Shown here: in pieces, positions 12,960-25,719 of the stretch
How positions within the stretch are numbered: position 1 is the stretch's first letter
Layout: each line of letters starts with the position of its first letter
Assembly: GCA_019022495.1 (NCBI GenBank)
Contig: JAFEKR010000006.1
Coordinates: forward strand, 248,001 to 312,000
Reading direction: 5' to 3'
DNA from: Epichloe hybrida
Taxonomy: Eukaryota; Ascomycota; Sordariomycetes; Hypocreales; Clavicipitaceae
DNA length: 64,000 nucleotides
Notes under the pieces: generated by a model
Told to the model about the DNA's origin: nothing
What the model saw: the letters and a program-made list of their open reading frames with translations, nothing else
Database searches by the model: none
Translations under genes and position numbers: made by a program

Positions 12960-14300
12960 ATTACCCCCTTACTTTTAGCTAGGCTCCTAAATAGCTTTTA
13001 GTAAGTACTATATAGCTATTTACTAAGTAATAGCTATACTAAAATAATAATAAATAACATTAGTATTTAAGTACAAATTCACCTGCAACTCCCTATTATA
13101 TTACTAACTTTTCCCTTTCTTATTTATAGTAAACTTTTCCCTAGATACTATTATATTATTAGTTACTATAACTCTACCTTTACTACTTACCTTATTATTA
13201 GAATAGAATCGGATAGGGAGAGCGTTAAGAGCATTATCATTATAGCTATCCCTAATATTTATTTAAGAGAATATTCCTGTATGTATTATTTACACATAGG
13301 TTACGCGGACTTTAAGAAGAATTCTCTAGCTAAGCCTAACATCCCTTAGATTAACTATTAATTCCCTAGCGCACTAACCACTATTATTAAAGGGAAATAT
13401 TTAAAGTATTATATCTAGTGTGTTAAACGTAGTAATACTTATAAGATAGTAAGTACATTATATTCTCTACTCTTTTAGTCCCTAATTACCTATATCTCTC
13501 TAGGTAATGCTAACTATATAAGGGGATTTTCTAGATCTTCTTACTACCCTTAATTAGGTAAAAACTTTAATAAATACCCTAAGTAATCAAGACCCTAATA
13601 ACCCTAATAATTATATGTTTTCTAAGGCAACTCGCTGCTATTTCGGCACCTATTATCTAAACCTCATTTTAGGGTTTAATCACGCTAACATAGCTTATCG
13701 TGTTTCCTTTGGTTTAACTAGGGCTACTAAGGTTTATTAGGTATGTTTTATTATATATTCTCTAGACCTTCGCTTACTCCCTAGGTAGGCTGCTTTAGCC
13801 ACGTATAATTAGTATATTATTTCACACTAGCAACTTTTAGTTACTATATATCCTACCCCTACCCTAGGGATTATAAGTTATTACTTCTCCTTTACTACTT
13901 ATTTACTAACTTTTATAGCTAAACTATGCTATATATTATAATTCCTAGAAGAGAAAAATGACTTTATAGCTGCGATATTATAATCTAGGATTCGTGCCCT
14001 AGGGGGTGGTAAAGTACTAGTTTTTCTAGGTAATAGAGGTAGTGGTTTAGGAGAATAAGAGTAAGGGCGCTAAGTACCTCCTTTGTAATAGCATTGTTTT
14101 AACACATAAGGGGGCAACTATAAAAGGGTTTCCTGTGAGACTCCCCTCCTTATAAGTATCTTTTTTTTTATTATTTAGCAAATAGTCTAATAAGGGTTTT
14201 AATTAGAGTGTAATAGCGGCTAACAAGGCTAGGCCTTTTTTGTAATTACCTTATCCCTTATTACTTATAACTTACTTACGTCTTACTATGCTTTCTGCTT
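12960..14300. other. 3' non-pol region of element C; possible antisense frame
   Basis: About 1.3 kb between the chromodomain end and the 3' LTR. The plus-strand frame from about 13,540 to 14,055 has roughly 170 codons with about eight TAA/TAG stops and several long open stretches, fewer than usual for this DNA. No domain is recognised, and the frame would be antisense to pol. It may simply be chance or the mirror of a lost minus-strand frame. Confidence 0.35.
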
Positions 14301-17300
14301 ATTTTACTTTAATAGAAAGCTTAAATTACACGTTAAGCGCTTTCTATGTCTTCTAACGCTACCTATTAATTATATTCGCTTAGCTAGCCCTTCCATTTTA
14401 CTAGGTATTTATTACCTTTATATATCTTCCTATAATCCCTAACTTCTTTAACTTTAAACTTATTATTATTATCTTTAAGGTCTAGTATTAGCATATCCTT
14501 GTCTAGGGCGTCTTCCTAGTAATTCTATAGCTCTAACAGGCTAATGTAAAATATATTATATAGTTAGCTATACTTATTAGGTAGCGCTAGTTAGTATGCT
14601 TGTTTGCCTATAGCGTTAAGTATCTAAAATAGCCTAATAAATCTTAAGTTTAGCTTCTATTTCACATCCTTAAGCCTAATATTCTTTACTAATAGTAGTA
14701 CTAAGTCTCCTCTTTTTAAGGTTATTAGCTAATATCTCTAGTTATAGTACTTTACCTACGCTTTAGTAACCCTTACCTAGTTATATACTAGTTTCTCCCT
14801 AACCTTATATAGCTTTTTAACACACATATAAGCCTCTAGGACCTCCCCCTCTATGCTCTTACCCTTAAGAGTAAGGCAAAACTTAGGTAAATAGCCTATA
14901 AAAGCATAGTTAGGGGAGTAGCCTATTATCCTATTAATAGCATTATTACATATAAATTAGGCTATTAGGAGTAGCTTTAGCTATAGTTATTAGTTCTCTT
15001 TAATAAAACATTATAGGTAATGCTTAAGTACCTAATTTATTCTCTTTATTTACCTATTAGTTTAGGGGTAAAACGCTATTAAAAGCCTTTGCTTTATATA
15101 TAACTAGTAACATACCTCTAACTAGAATTAGCTTATGAATACTAACCCTCTATTAGATATAATACCCTCTAGCGCTCTAAATTATAGCTTAATCTTCTTA
15201 TAGAATAACTTTACTAATTTAGCTATGTTAATTATAGTCTTTATAGGAAGGAAGATAAAGTACTTAGTAAATTAGTCTATAATCACTAGGATTACGTTAG
15301 TTTCTCACTTACCTAGCTACACTAGTAGTAAACCTATAATAAAGTCTATTAAGATCTCTGCCTATAGTTACCTTAGTATTAGCAGCGATTTAAGGCTTCT
15401 ATAGGGGTAGTGCTATCTTACTATAACACGCTAGTATACTCCATAGCTAGACATATAGTCTAAAATAGCTTTACTTATTACTAGCTACTAATAGTAATAT
15501 TTTAGTAGCTCTAGAGTATATTTAGTCCTAAAGTAACTTACTAATAAATTATTATAGTATAGCTATAGAAGCTCCTATTATAAGATAGGCTCCTATAAAA
15601 TAACTACCTAGTCTTTATATATTAGGAGGCCCCTTACACTATATAACTATAGACTAGCTTTTCCCCTCTCTTTTACTTAGGAGTTAACCTTACCTCTATG
15701 CTTTTATAAATCTAAATCTTAGTCCTATGCCTTTTATAGTAATTATACTAATAGTTTATTTACTATAGATTAGTAGGGATTTAGTAATATAATAGCCCCC
15801 TAAATTACTTATACTATACTAATATTTTAAACACATACTACCTTCTCCTTAAAATCACCCTTATTTAGCTAACCTATTACTAGATTTATAGTAGCTAACT
15901 AGCCTTCTACCTAGGCTACTCTTACCTTAGTAAGTTCTAAAACTAGTGTTACACTATAACTTCTTTAATATATTAGTACTTTTTCTTCTACTATAAAGAT
16001 ATTTACTATCTTCCTTTAAAGCTCTAGTAAGAGCGCCCTATTTAATATAGGTTTACCCTTATAATTAGACTTTCTTAATAGTGTATCTATAGGATTACTT
16101 TTCCCTAGTCTATACTTAATTATAAAATAAAAAGAGCAGAGGAATATATACTATTATACTTATCTTCTATTTAGCTTTTATTACCTTATAAAGGTCTATA
16201 GGTTATAATAGTCTAATAGAACCTCTATAGGTGTCTCCATGCCTTTAACATAATATTACTAGTATTTAAATAACTTTACTATAGTAAGCAGCTCTTAATT
16301 AGCTATACTATAGTTACATTTAGTATCTGTAAACTTCCTTAACTAGAAGGCTACTAGATGCTAATAGCCCTTATTATCTTACTAAGATAGGATTCTTACT
16401 ATTACAAAAATTAAGGTATTTATCTTAATATACACTACCTAACTTAGGTTATAGTATTAGAGTAAAGGCGCTTGCTAAAAGGTATCTTTTAGCTAGTTAA
16501 ACGCTAACTACTCCTTTTCTCTAAATATAAACCTCCTAGTCTAAATACTATTTTAACTACCCTTTATTAACACATAAAGAAATACTATAATCCTAGAGTA
16601 TCTATAAATAAACTATTAGTAAAAGTTATAAAACCTAAGAAATAACTATATATCCTTAAAACTTATTAGCTCCTTCTATTCTCTAATTATATTAACCTAG
16701 TAAGTATTTATTAATATCCTATTAATAAAGAGAATAAACCCTAGGAATTTTACTAATTCCTTATAGAAAGAGCACTTAGAGGGTTTTATATATAACTTTG
16801 CTAACCTTATATATTTAAGGACTTACTTAATATGTTTAGTGTGCTTCTCCTTTATCTTAGAGAAGATTAAGATATTATCTAGATACACTATATAAATAGT
16901 GTTAACTAGCCTATATAGCACTTTATAAATATAACTCTAGAAAGTAGCTAGGGCATTTATTAACCTAAAAGGCATTATAAGGTACTTATAGTGCTTATAA
17001 TATATATAAAAAGCTATCTTCTATTTATCACCTTCTTTAATATAAATTTAGTAGTATATATCCTTAATATTAATCTTAGAAAAGAAATAGGCCCCTTAGT
17101 ATTAATTAAGAATCTCTAAAATTAGGGGGAGAGTGTAGTAATTCTTCTATATTACCTTATTAAGTCCTTAATAGTTAACGCATAGCTATAGCATCCTATC
17201 CTTCTTTAGCACAAATAGGATAGGCATGCCTACTAGGCTCTTTAAGGGTCTTATCTAGCCTTTCTTTAGGTTATTATTAATATATTCCTAGAGCTCCCTA

Positions 17301-19155
17301 AGTTTACTTTAGGAGAGAGAATAGATTAGTCTATATAGGGGTATAGCTCCTAGTATAAGATTAATTATATAGTTAGTTAACTTCTTTAATAGGAGGCTCC
17401 TTACCTTATCTAATATAAATATATCTTTAAACTTATATAGTTTCTCTAGGATATCTTTAATAGTTTTATATACTCTTGCCTCCTCTTTAGCTTTAAGAGG
17501 GATAAACTTATTCTCTAATATACCTATAATAGTATATATAATTATCTTATTATATATTACCTTTATAAACTTATAAGGAGTTAGTAGTAAAAAGGCTACC
17601 TTTCTCTTTTTAAACTACTATTCTTATAAGTATAAGCAAAGATATATGCGTTCTTTTGTAAGTATATGCATTCTAATTAATATAAGGCTTCCCTTTACTC
17701 TTAGGTCCCTATTAATAGCTATATATAGTAACTTAAGATCTTTCTCTTTACCCTATAAATCTTTAATTATAATAGGTACCTTATAGACACTATATTAGGG
17801 GACTATTAGAGCCCTTACTGCCTTTAAGATAGGTGCTATAGCCTTAGCCTAATTAAGCTTATAAGTCTATATAAATTAGGCGCTTATAATATTAATCTTA
17901 GCGTACTATTAAGATCCGCTACTATTCTAATATCTTTATGCCTATAAATAGTAACTAGTGTATAGAATTAGTGTCCTATTAGTACCCTAGTGTCTAAGGT
18001 AAAGGTAAGGGCTTTTACTTTTACCTCTAGGAGTTTTCCTAGCTCTCTTACTAGTCTTTCCTTAGCTTATTATAATTATAAATAAGGTACTCTATACTAC
18101 TATAATTAAAGCACTATTTTCTTCCTTATAGTCTATTATTATTTAGATAGGTAGCTAAGGTCTTTTCCTTATCCTTATTCTTATCTCTTTAGTCCTTATT
18201 TAGCTAATACCCTTATAGGGAGTTATATCTTTAGTGTTAAGCTGCCTTATATAGCCCCTTCTCTTCTAAATTATTTAGCTTTCGCTTATTCTTTAATATT
18301 ACCTCCTAGAATCGCTAGGTAAGTTATATAATATCTTCTTATATTAGACTAGTAATATTCGTATATAGGTTAATATAATCTTATAAGTTAGGAAGTAATT
18401 TTATAAAGAATATAAAAGTATAGGTCTTTTCTAGAGTGTGTTCTAGGTGTTTCTCTAGTAAATCTAAGTAAATACTAAACTTAATAAGACTCTAGCTCTC
18501 CTTTTACTTTACGTTTTCTAGCTATATAGCTATTTATATATTATAACTTACAGAGTCTTTAAGTAGCATAAGGGTCTAGTCTTAGAACTTATCCTAGTTA
18601 TCCTTAGGATAATCCTAACTATTAGCTAGTTATTCTTTAATATATTAGTCCTATCTAGCCTAATAGTTTATATATATATAGTTAAGTGTAAAGAGAATCT
18701 TTTAGTTATCCTAGTAATACTTTTTCTTTGCTCCCTTAAAGGCATAGTTAAGGTTATTAAGCTATATCTTATACTTCTATAAGTTTATAAGGTATTAGAG
18801 TTCTATAATATTTCAGACCTTAACTTCTTAGCTACTAAGGCTTAAGGATAAACTATCCTTTTAGTCCCTTTTTACTAGTTCTCTATAAGATTATATTAAG
18901 TTAGTAAGCTTCTTTTCTTAATCTTATAGTGCCTTAAGTTACTTAAGCTAAGTAATTTACTCCCTAACTACTACCTCTTTTACTACTATAGTAAAGGGTA
19001 TAGCTTTAGATAGGGTTATAAAATATAGCATATCCCTAGCTATAGTATTACTATTATCTAGCTAATCCTAAGTAATATATAGTATAGTTTTAGTAGATTA
19101 AGTTATTCTCCCCCTTATATTACTCTTAGGTAGCTAGTAAGAGAAGCTTTAGAAT
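14301..19155 (-). pseudogene. gag-pol of Gypsy element C
   Basis: Minus-strand domains: reverse transcriptase at about 17,270-16,900, with a GMPILFVLKKD block near 17,225, a LCVNY-GLNKV block near 17,165, and IAFYIYYKHYKYLIMPFRL near 16,970-17,020 (canonical TAFRTRYG-x-YLVMPFGL). The integrase core is at about 15,360-15,110 with DFIIGL, ILVIID and EGIISNRGL blocks. A chromodomain at about 14,460-14,340 has a conserved LVKWKGWPSEYN-like block (one Trp is a stop). The gag part is too altered to delimit. It is disabled throughout by TAA/TAG. Confidence 0.85.
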
Positions 19156-19357
19156 TATAAGAATAAAGGGATAGCTAGGTAAGAGGTATAGGGGCGTTTA
19201 TATATTAACTAAAGCTTGCTAGGTCTAAGTGTGTTATACGTATGAGTTACTAACTTATAGGTAGTGACTCGCTAGTGTTACGTAGACCTAGCCCTAGGGC
19301 GTGGTGCGCCCGCCTGGTGGTGCGCTAGCACGCTAGTGTTATAAGTAGGGCCTCACA
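19156..19357 (-). repeat. 5' LTR of Gypsy element C
   Basis: 202 bp partner of 12758-12959. The left end reads TATAAGAA instead of TGTGAGAA; the right end CCTCACA is intact and is followed by TSD AGGCC. It keeps more C in its distal half (for example GTGGTGCGCCCGCC) than the other copy. Confidence 0.95.
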
Positions 19358-20815
19358 AGGCCTAAGCTAAACTAATTAGAATCTTATTTAAGTCTAAGGT
19401 TTTATTACTACTATCCTTATACTTCTTAGTAGTATACTTATTACTTTTATAAATTAAGTAGTTTACTATATTATATTTATTTACACTATACCTAGGACTA
19501 CTATATTTAAAGCACTTAAATAGTCTCTAGCCTATGCTAGGTTACTATAAGCTTTACTATAAGTTATCTATAGGGGAGCTAGAGCGTTATCTCTTATTAC
19601 TCCTACCCTCCTTATTATAGTTTTTATTATAATTACTTAATATAAATATTATTATAACTTTAGCCTTTTTTCCTTAACCCTATAAGTAACTCTAAGACAT
19701 TAGGAACTCTTAGCTAACTATATGCTTCCTTATAGTGTTATTTAAGCTATTTAGAAAAATCACTATTCTTAAGTGTATAGGGATTTAGTTAGGTAATTCC
19801 GCTTTTACCTTTATTTAAAGTCTTAGGAAAGATTAAAAAGACTAATTACTTTTTTACCTAAGATTTAGTAGTGTCCTAGTGGCTTCTAAGCACTATATAT
19901 CTTTATCTATTACTCTAGTGTTTAGCTAGGATATAAATCTATCCTAGGTGTAAGCTAAGTAGTTAACTAACCTATTTACTATTATATAATATATTTACTA
20001 TTACTTTACATTATTAGCTAAGTAGCTACTAGTATATATTACCTTTATTTTATTATCCTAAAAGGTTCTTAGGTTAAGCTTAAATAGTATATTTAAATCT
20101 ACTAGGTATGCCTATAGATTCTTATAGGTATTACCTTTATATATAAGCACCTTATACTATATCTTAATAAAGCTTTATAAGTATATATTTGCTATAAACT
20201 TAGTATTAGGTAAGAAGTCTAGGAATAAGGGAATTCTCTATGTGTTTATCTAAGGGGTAATTATAAGTCCTTTACCTAATCTAGCTAATTATAGGTCCGC
20301 TTCTATTTCCTTAAGCTATGCTTCTATATCTAAGATCTTCTTTCTTATATAAGTATTTTATAGCTTAGCTTATATAACCTTATATTACCTTTATAGCTTA
20401 TCTAGATTATTATTATTACCAGATTTAGCGTTACTATATTAGTTAGGTAGTGTTTACTATACCCTCTTATATTCTATAGTTAAGGTGTTCTAATTACTAC
20501 CTAAGTGCTATAAAGTTAGGGCTTCCTTACTAGGTAGTGTAAGTGTGTTTTAAGTAAATATTCTATAGCTTCTTTATATTTAAATCTAGCTAATAGTCTA
20601 TTTTCCCTAAAGGGTTTAAGAGTTTAACTTATTATAACTATATTTAAGGAGATATAAATAAAGTAAAGGCTAAGGTTCTTAGTTATAGCTAGAGAGCTAC
20701 TACTTAGGGGTAAGTATATAAAGGTCTTAAACTCTAACCTCCTATATCTCTTATAGGTAGTCCTTATCTAAATACCCTACTATATGCATGTGGCTATCTT
20801 ATAGCTACTTACTTA
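19358..20815 (-). pseudogene. Gypsy element B, proximal part: gag with degraded CCHC knuckle
   Basis: Minus strand. Retrotrans_gag-like helices are seen at about 20,060-19,750, including an NQSFQSFL-like block and a block of leucine-rich helix. At about 19,495-19,540 a zinc knuckle can be read in which the second and last Cys are Tyr (TGT to TAT) and His is Tyr (CAT to TAT), so the C-x2-C-x4-H-x4-C metal ligands are lost by RIP. The element ends near 20,815 at a GC-richer island. No 5' LTR is visible, so B is truncated at both ends or rearranged. Confidence 0.7.
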
Positions 20816-20905
20816 TCCGCGGAACCCAAGGCTTATCTAAGGGCTCTAACATGTGACCGTCCCGTCCATGGCCCCTTGGCCTCCGTGCTCCTGACAACCT
20901 TCTTC
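20816..20905. other. Non-RIPped GC-rich island between elements B and X
   Basis: About 90 bp with many CpA, CpG and CpC dinucleotides (for example CCGTCCCGTCCATGGCCCC), embedded in heavily mutated DNA. It separates the truncated gag of Gypsy element B from the truncated gag of Copia element X. No domain, LTR terminus or RNA is recognised. The 13-mer AGTCCTTATCTAA occurs on both sides (about 20,759 and 20,909), perhaps by chance or from a rearrangement. Confidence 0.45.
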
Positions 20906-22316
20906 TAGTCCTTATCTAAGTGCTTAGTTAACTAATAACCTTCTTTACTATATATATAACACTTTTTTAAGTAGTAAGGCTTACTCTTTAATATAGATTA
21001 ACTATATTAGGCTTCCTTACCTTTCCTATTATACCTATAGTTAGTCTAAAAGTGTTCCTTAGTGCTAGCTTCTATAGGGAACTACTATTAATTAATTAAA
21101 GCTTTAGATTTACTAATTAATATCCTTATTTGTTTATGAAAGCATTAGAGGTTAATAGGAGGGTTAATAATATAGGCCTTATAGTCTAGGATTTCTTTAT
21201 AGGTATTTAGAATCTAACTATAGAGATCTAATTCTAACTAGGATCTATAAGGATTTACCTTTTAGAGATTTAAAAGCTTTATTATAAGGTCTTTAAAGTA
21301 TTTAATCTTTAACTTATTAGGGTTCTCTTAGATAATTATAAGTAGTTATAACTTTCCTTATAATAAATAGTTTTTCTAATATATATTATCTATCTTAAAC
21401 TTTTACCTAATCCTATAGATAAGAGTTAGGAGATCTTAGGGGTTTTCTTAGCCTAAAAGGTTCTCTAGGAAGTACTAAAGAGGTTTTCTTTTTAGTATAA
21501 ACTTAAAACTATAGCCTAATTATTCTTATATAATCCCTAGTATCTTATACTTTCTTTAATAGGTTAAGAGCTTAATATTAAGAATATTATACTTCTTAGC
21601 GCTATACTTAATACTCTTATTATTATAGAACTTATTAAGATTAAGTAGTTACTTTAATAAGGGTTAGCTTATCTCTTAAGGGGGAATAGGGATAATTAAA
21701 TCTTATAGAATAAGTGCTATAGTCCTAGACTATAGAGGGGGATTATAATATCTTACTATAGGAGGGAAAGTAAGGGGGGTCTAGGGTTATAGTTAAGAGC
21801 TTATAATAGGGGGATTGCCTTTATTATTATACCTTTACCTTATACTTAGTATACTTAGGGATTAGTATAATAGAATTTAGGAATAGAATAGAAGTAATTA
21901 TAGTAGCTAAGGGGATTAGGGATATTATAAAGTAATTAGTTAATTTATTTAATCTCTAAAAGAAGGGATACTAATAGGGAGAAGGTCTTTATAGAAGTCT
22001 TTCTTTACTATTTACCTCTTAAAGGGGGAATACTTTCTAGTAACTTCCTATATTTCTTTTTCTTTCTAATTATAGAATTTATTATAGTTAATAATATCTT
22101 TAAGTAAGACTATTATCTTATAGTAACTCTATAGGTCTATATAAATATTACTAAAGAAAAGAAAGTCTTAAAAACTTTTTATAGCTTTAGGATTTACTAC
22201 TTAGAATATCTCTTAGTTTTATTCTCTAAAGTTATTATTAAAGATAGTAAATAAGGTTTATAAGTATAGGTTTTTATATTTATAGGTTACTTTCTTAATA
22301 AGAATCTAAGCTATAA
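20890..22316 (-). pseudogene. Copia element X, gag fragment with zinc knuckle
   Basis: Read on the minus strand this resembles fungal Copia gag. An helical gag region extends over about 21,900-21,150, and a knuckle with CYI-x-SKEGY and a downstream His, close to the CxxCxKxGCxxxxH form of fungal Copia elements, lies near 20,920-20,970. It breaks off just after the knuckle, so protease, integrase and RT of X are absent here. The other side continues at 39,797, because element D is inserted with TSD TATAA (22312-22316). Confidence 0.65.
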
Positions 22317-22523
22317 TGTTACGTGCTGGCTTTGCACGTTGTTGGGTCGAATCCGTCAGAGGGGCTAACGGATTCGTAGGTTCGTGAGTCGTGCTAAGTT
22401 CACTTATAAAAGCTACTCTTAGGGGTAGGTTTAGATATTAGAAGTAAGTTAATTCCTCTACCTATAATGCTAAACTTATTCTTATCCTTCTTGTTAGTGG
22501 CTAAGTAGTTTTGCCATGTAATA
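22317..22523 (-). repeat. 3' LTR of element D
   Basis: 207 bp, gap-free partner of 39590-39796. It begins TGTTACGTGC and ends CATGTAATA. Positions 22,320-22,400 are only lightly mutated (GGGTCGAATCCGTCAGAGG is kept), while the partner is converted there. It is preceded by TSD TATAA. Confidence 0.95.
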
Positions 22524-22874
22524 AGTGCTAGGCATGCCTTAAAAGATAACTGTCCTAGTTATAACTAGCTAAATCCTAGTCTAATTTAGCATCTATAATA
22601 AAGCAAAATAATTTCCTCCTAGCAATAGAAGTGAAAATAAAGGAAAGTAAATTTATTATGTTTATTACTAAATGCGTAACTGCTATACTCCTTAGATAAT
22701 ATTAATTAGAATTGTTATGTTAAATGACGAATTCTTAATTCCATAACTACTTATTCCTTTTTACTTTATATTCTTATCCTTTTTTTCTAAATTATTCTTT
22801 TTCTTCCTTTACCTGCTAAATTCCTTTGCTTTAATATCCTTTTTGCCTTCTATAATTACGCTTAAGTTTTCCTT
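22524..22874. other. 3' leader of element D between ORF3 and LTR
   Basis: About 350 bp without a recognisable frame, between the end of the extra ORF and the 3' LTR. A purine-rich minus-strand stretch (complement of about 22,790-22,820) may be part of the priming tract, but this is uncertain. Nothing else is seen. Confidence 0.4.
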
Positions 22875-25692
22875 ATTATTAAATAAAAACGCCTCTTTCT
22901 TTACATTTATTAAGTTAGTCTAGTAACCCTATAAATTCGTCTTCCTTAGTTATGTTTTTATTCGCTAGCTTATCTACCTATATACATAGTATTACTAGAC
23001 GTAAAACTACTTAAGCTACTTTTAGCTTTAGTCCTAATTTTTTAGTTAGTCTTTGCCTTTTTATTAGCATTTCTAGCACTAGAGTGTTTGCACGTGCTTG
23101 CTTATCTATTAATTTAACTTTATTAGCTAATCCTAGTGTTTATAACTTTCTATGTAGTATTTCTAGTGCTAGAGTGTCCTTTTATACTTACGCCCTAGCT
23201 AATTTAGTGCGCTTATCTGCTGTTTCTAGCGCGGCTATTACAGACTATGGCTTTGTAATACTTTTCTTTAGTATTTATAGTCTAGATTCCGCTAGACTTA
23301 AGACTATTAAAATTAGTTCTATAGTAACTAATTTTACTGTTTTTATATCTTCTTTAAGCTTCTTTTACTCTAGTAAAAGCTTGTTAATAGATGTTACTTA
23401 AAGATTAATCCTATCCTATAGTTCTATTACTATAGCTACTAACTCTACTATCTTTTTCTTATACTCTTTTTTATTAATTATATTACGCTTTAGATTAATA
23501 ACCTAATTATAAAATTCCTTTGATATTTTACCTAATTCTAAGCTTAGGATTCTTCCTTTTTAGTCCTTTAGTATCTCTAATACCTAGACGAACTTTTTAG
23601 TTATTAATATTATATTCTCCTTTGCTACTTCCTCTAGTTCTACTACTTTAGTTTTATATTTATTAATATCTTTATATGCGTCTTTTATAAGGTTTTCTAC
23701 CGCTTTAAATTTAGTGTTTATCTTGTTAATCTTATTAATTAAATTATTGATTTTGCTTATCTTATACTCCTTGTTTCTTTCTTTATTCTATTAGAATTTA
23801 GCTGATTTAATTATTACTAACGTCCTCCTTATCTTAATACAAAGCAGATCTATCCTTCTAATACTAGCGAGTCCTCCTACAATCATGCTATTCACCTCTC
23901 TATATTTATCTATAAATCTTAAAGCTAGTAAGTCCGCTTGTAGTAGAAGCAACGCTATACTATTATAGGTAGTATATTAGTAGCTATGTTTAACTATGAT
24001 ACTATTATAATAAGCTACTACTACTGTTTTTACCTAATTCTTTACTTATCTAGTTACTTTACACTCTATTAGATTCGCTATTAATTAATACGCTAGTTTC
24101 CTTACTTATTATGCTACCTACTATTATACGCTTAAAGCGGCCTATTATTCATTAAAAATAGTAAAGATCTAGATTACTACGTTCTACTATAATATAAAGT
24201 AGGCATCCCTTGAATTCACCTCTAATCTATTAGCTACTATAGTAGTACTATTTAAGGTAAATTCGTAAGCATAAGCCTATATTATATAGTGGATATCCTA
24301 TACGCTTACCTTCTGGCCTACTATGGTATGCCTAAAGCTACTAAAGTTAATTAATTTAATATCTCTTCCTTTATATTTAGCGTTAAATTCCTCTATTACT
24401 CTTTTACGCGCTACTAATCTAATCTTTGGCATTAGTAAGTAATTCTCTGACCTAGATTCTGGTTTTCTAAATCTAGTAAATAGTAATTAAAAATTGAGTT
24501 TTCTGATTTACTTATATACTTATAATAGTATAATAAGGTATTTAGCAGGTATATTATTAAGTTTATCTTTAAATTTAGTCTTAAGTTCTTTTTCCTTACC
24601 CTTAGACCTTATAAAGTCAGATTCTCTATTACTACTAGCTCTAGTTTTAGGTTTAGATCCTTTATTATTATCACCGTTAACTTCGCATTTAGTGTTCTTA
24701 TTGCTTAATTAAGTAAGGTTAATTTTCTCTGTATTATCACCACTCTTATTACTATCCTAGTAGTTAACTTCCTCTTTACTACTATTATTTTCCTTAGTTA
24801 TATAAATAAGTTTATTACTCTTTTAAGCTGCTTTACTTAGAGCTTACTATGCTTATTTCTAAATTTATTCCTAATTATCTTCTAGTAGTTACTATAACAC
24901 CTGATTACTTTCTTATCTCTCTACCTCTAAATCTAGCGCTATAGCTAGGTAATCTTTACTACTATTGTTTTTTCTATCTATATCTTATAATAAGGGCTCT
25001 ATTCTAGCTATCTTTTTAATAGTAGTAGTAATAGCTTTAATATCTTCTACGCTACCTATAGCTACCTATAATAGCTTATTTAATTTGTTTTATACTATTA
25101 TTAAGCTTACTAGATACTATTATTAGCGTAAAATCATGATTTGCTTTAGCGGATTTATAAACTCTTAAAATTAGTAAAATTCTAGTACTAACTTTAACGC
25201 ATAGTATAACTACTTTAGTCCTTTAAAAACAACTACTATGCCTAATTTACATAGAAGGTTATTTACCTATTATTTATATACTACCTTTTCTTCGTAGGAA
25301 ATAACTAAGTGTTATGCTAAATCTATGTATACTAATTCTCTAACTATTTAATTTTAGCGTATTAAAGCTAGGCACTAAATACATAGGTGCACTATATGTA
25401 TTTACTTGTAAATCGTTTAGTTATATATATCTAACTTATTATTAAATAGAATAAAGTCTAGTCTTTTACCTAGGTAATAGCGTAAGTTATAATTAATTAT
25501 ATAAGCTTTATATTTAAGCTTAGAGGGAGCGTTTCTATATATTATACGAAACCTCTTATAACTATTACACTTCTTTATCTTCTCTAGATAACACTCTTTT
25601 ACTTCTAATAGCTTACAAAACTTTATTCTTCTTATATTACTAAATTCATGTACCTTAGTTATATAGTAAAAGAAAGCTTCGTAAGATTACAT
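22875..25692 (-). pseudogene. Third long ORF (ORF3) of element D, coiled-coil rich, unknown function
   Basis: One minus-strand frame runs from ATG at 25,690-25,692 to three consecutive TAA near 22,873-22,883, about 939 codons. It is interrupted only by TAA/TAG, which are plausible RIP products of CAA/CAG or TGG. Its first 90 codons after the second are open. It has a basic N-terminal region, a middle region with an acidic/Ser-Asn-rich linker (about 24,500-24,780, fully open), an MPKIRLVARKRVIEEF block near 24,430 and a long heptad-like Leu/Ile/Lys/Glu region (about 23,850-22,950) expected to form coiled coil. It lies downstream of pol on the same strand, where envelope-like or accessory ORFs occur in other LTR elements. 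I recognise no domain. Confidence 0.6.
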
Positions 25693-25719
25693 ACACTTAT
25701 ACTAAATCCTACTACACTA

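Larger units (their letters stand above)
12758..19357 (-). mobile_element. Complete Ty3/Gypsy chromovirus C (RIP-degraded)
   Basis: 6,600 bp on the minus strand. Both LTRs are 202 bp, with perfect TSDs AGGCC (12753-12757 and 19358-19362). The order is 5' LTR, gag/protease region, RT, RNase H, integrase, chromodomain, about 1.3 kb of 3' region, polypurine tract (complement of 12961-12975) and 3' LTR. It interrupts element B between gag and RT. It differs from A in LTR sequence and protein, so it is another family, but its length and layout are similar. Confidence 0.95.

Noticed and set aside
23084..23401. Plus-strand open frame of 105 codons and another at 24,494-24,712
   Set aside because: Both are mirrors of the minus-strand ORF3 frame of element D; their Leu/Ser/Thr-rich translation is the typical reverse of a Lys/Asn/Glu-rich coding strand.
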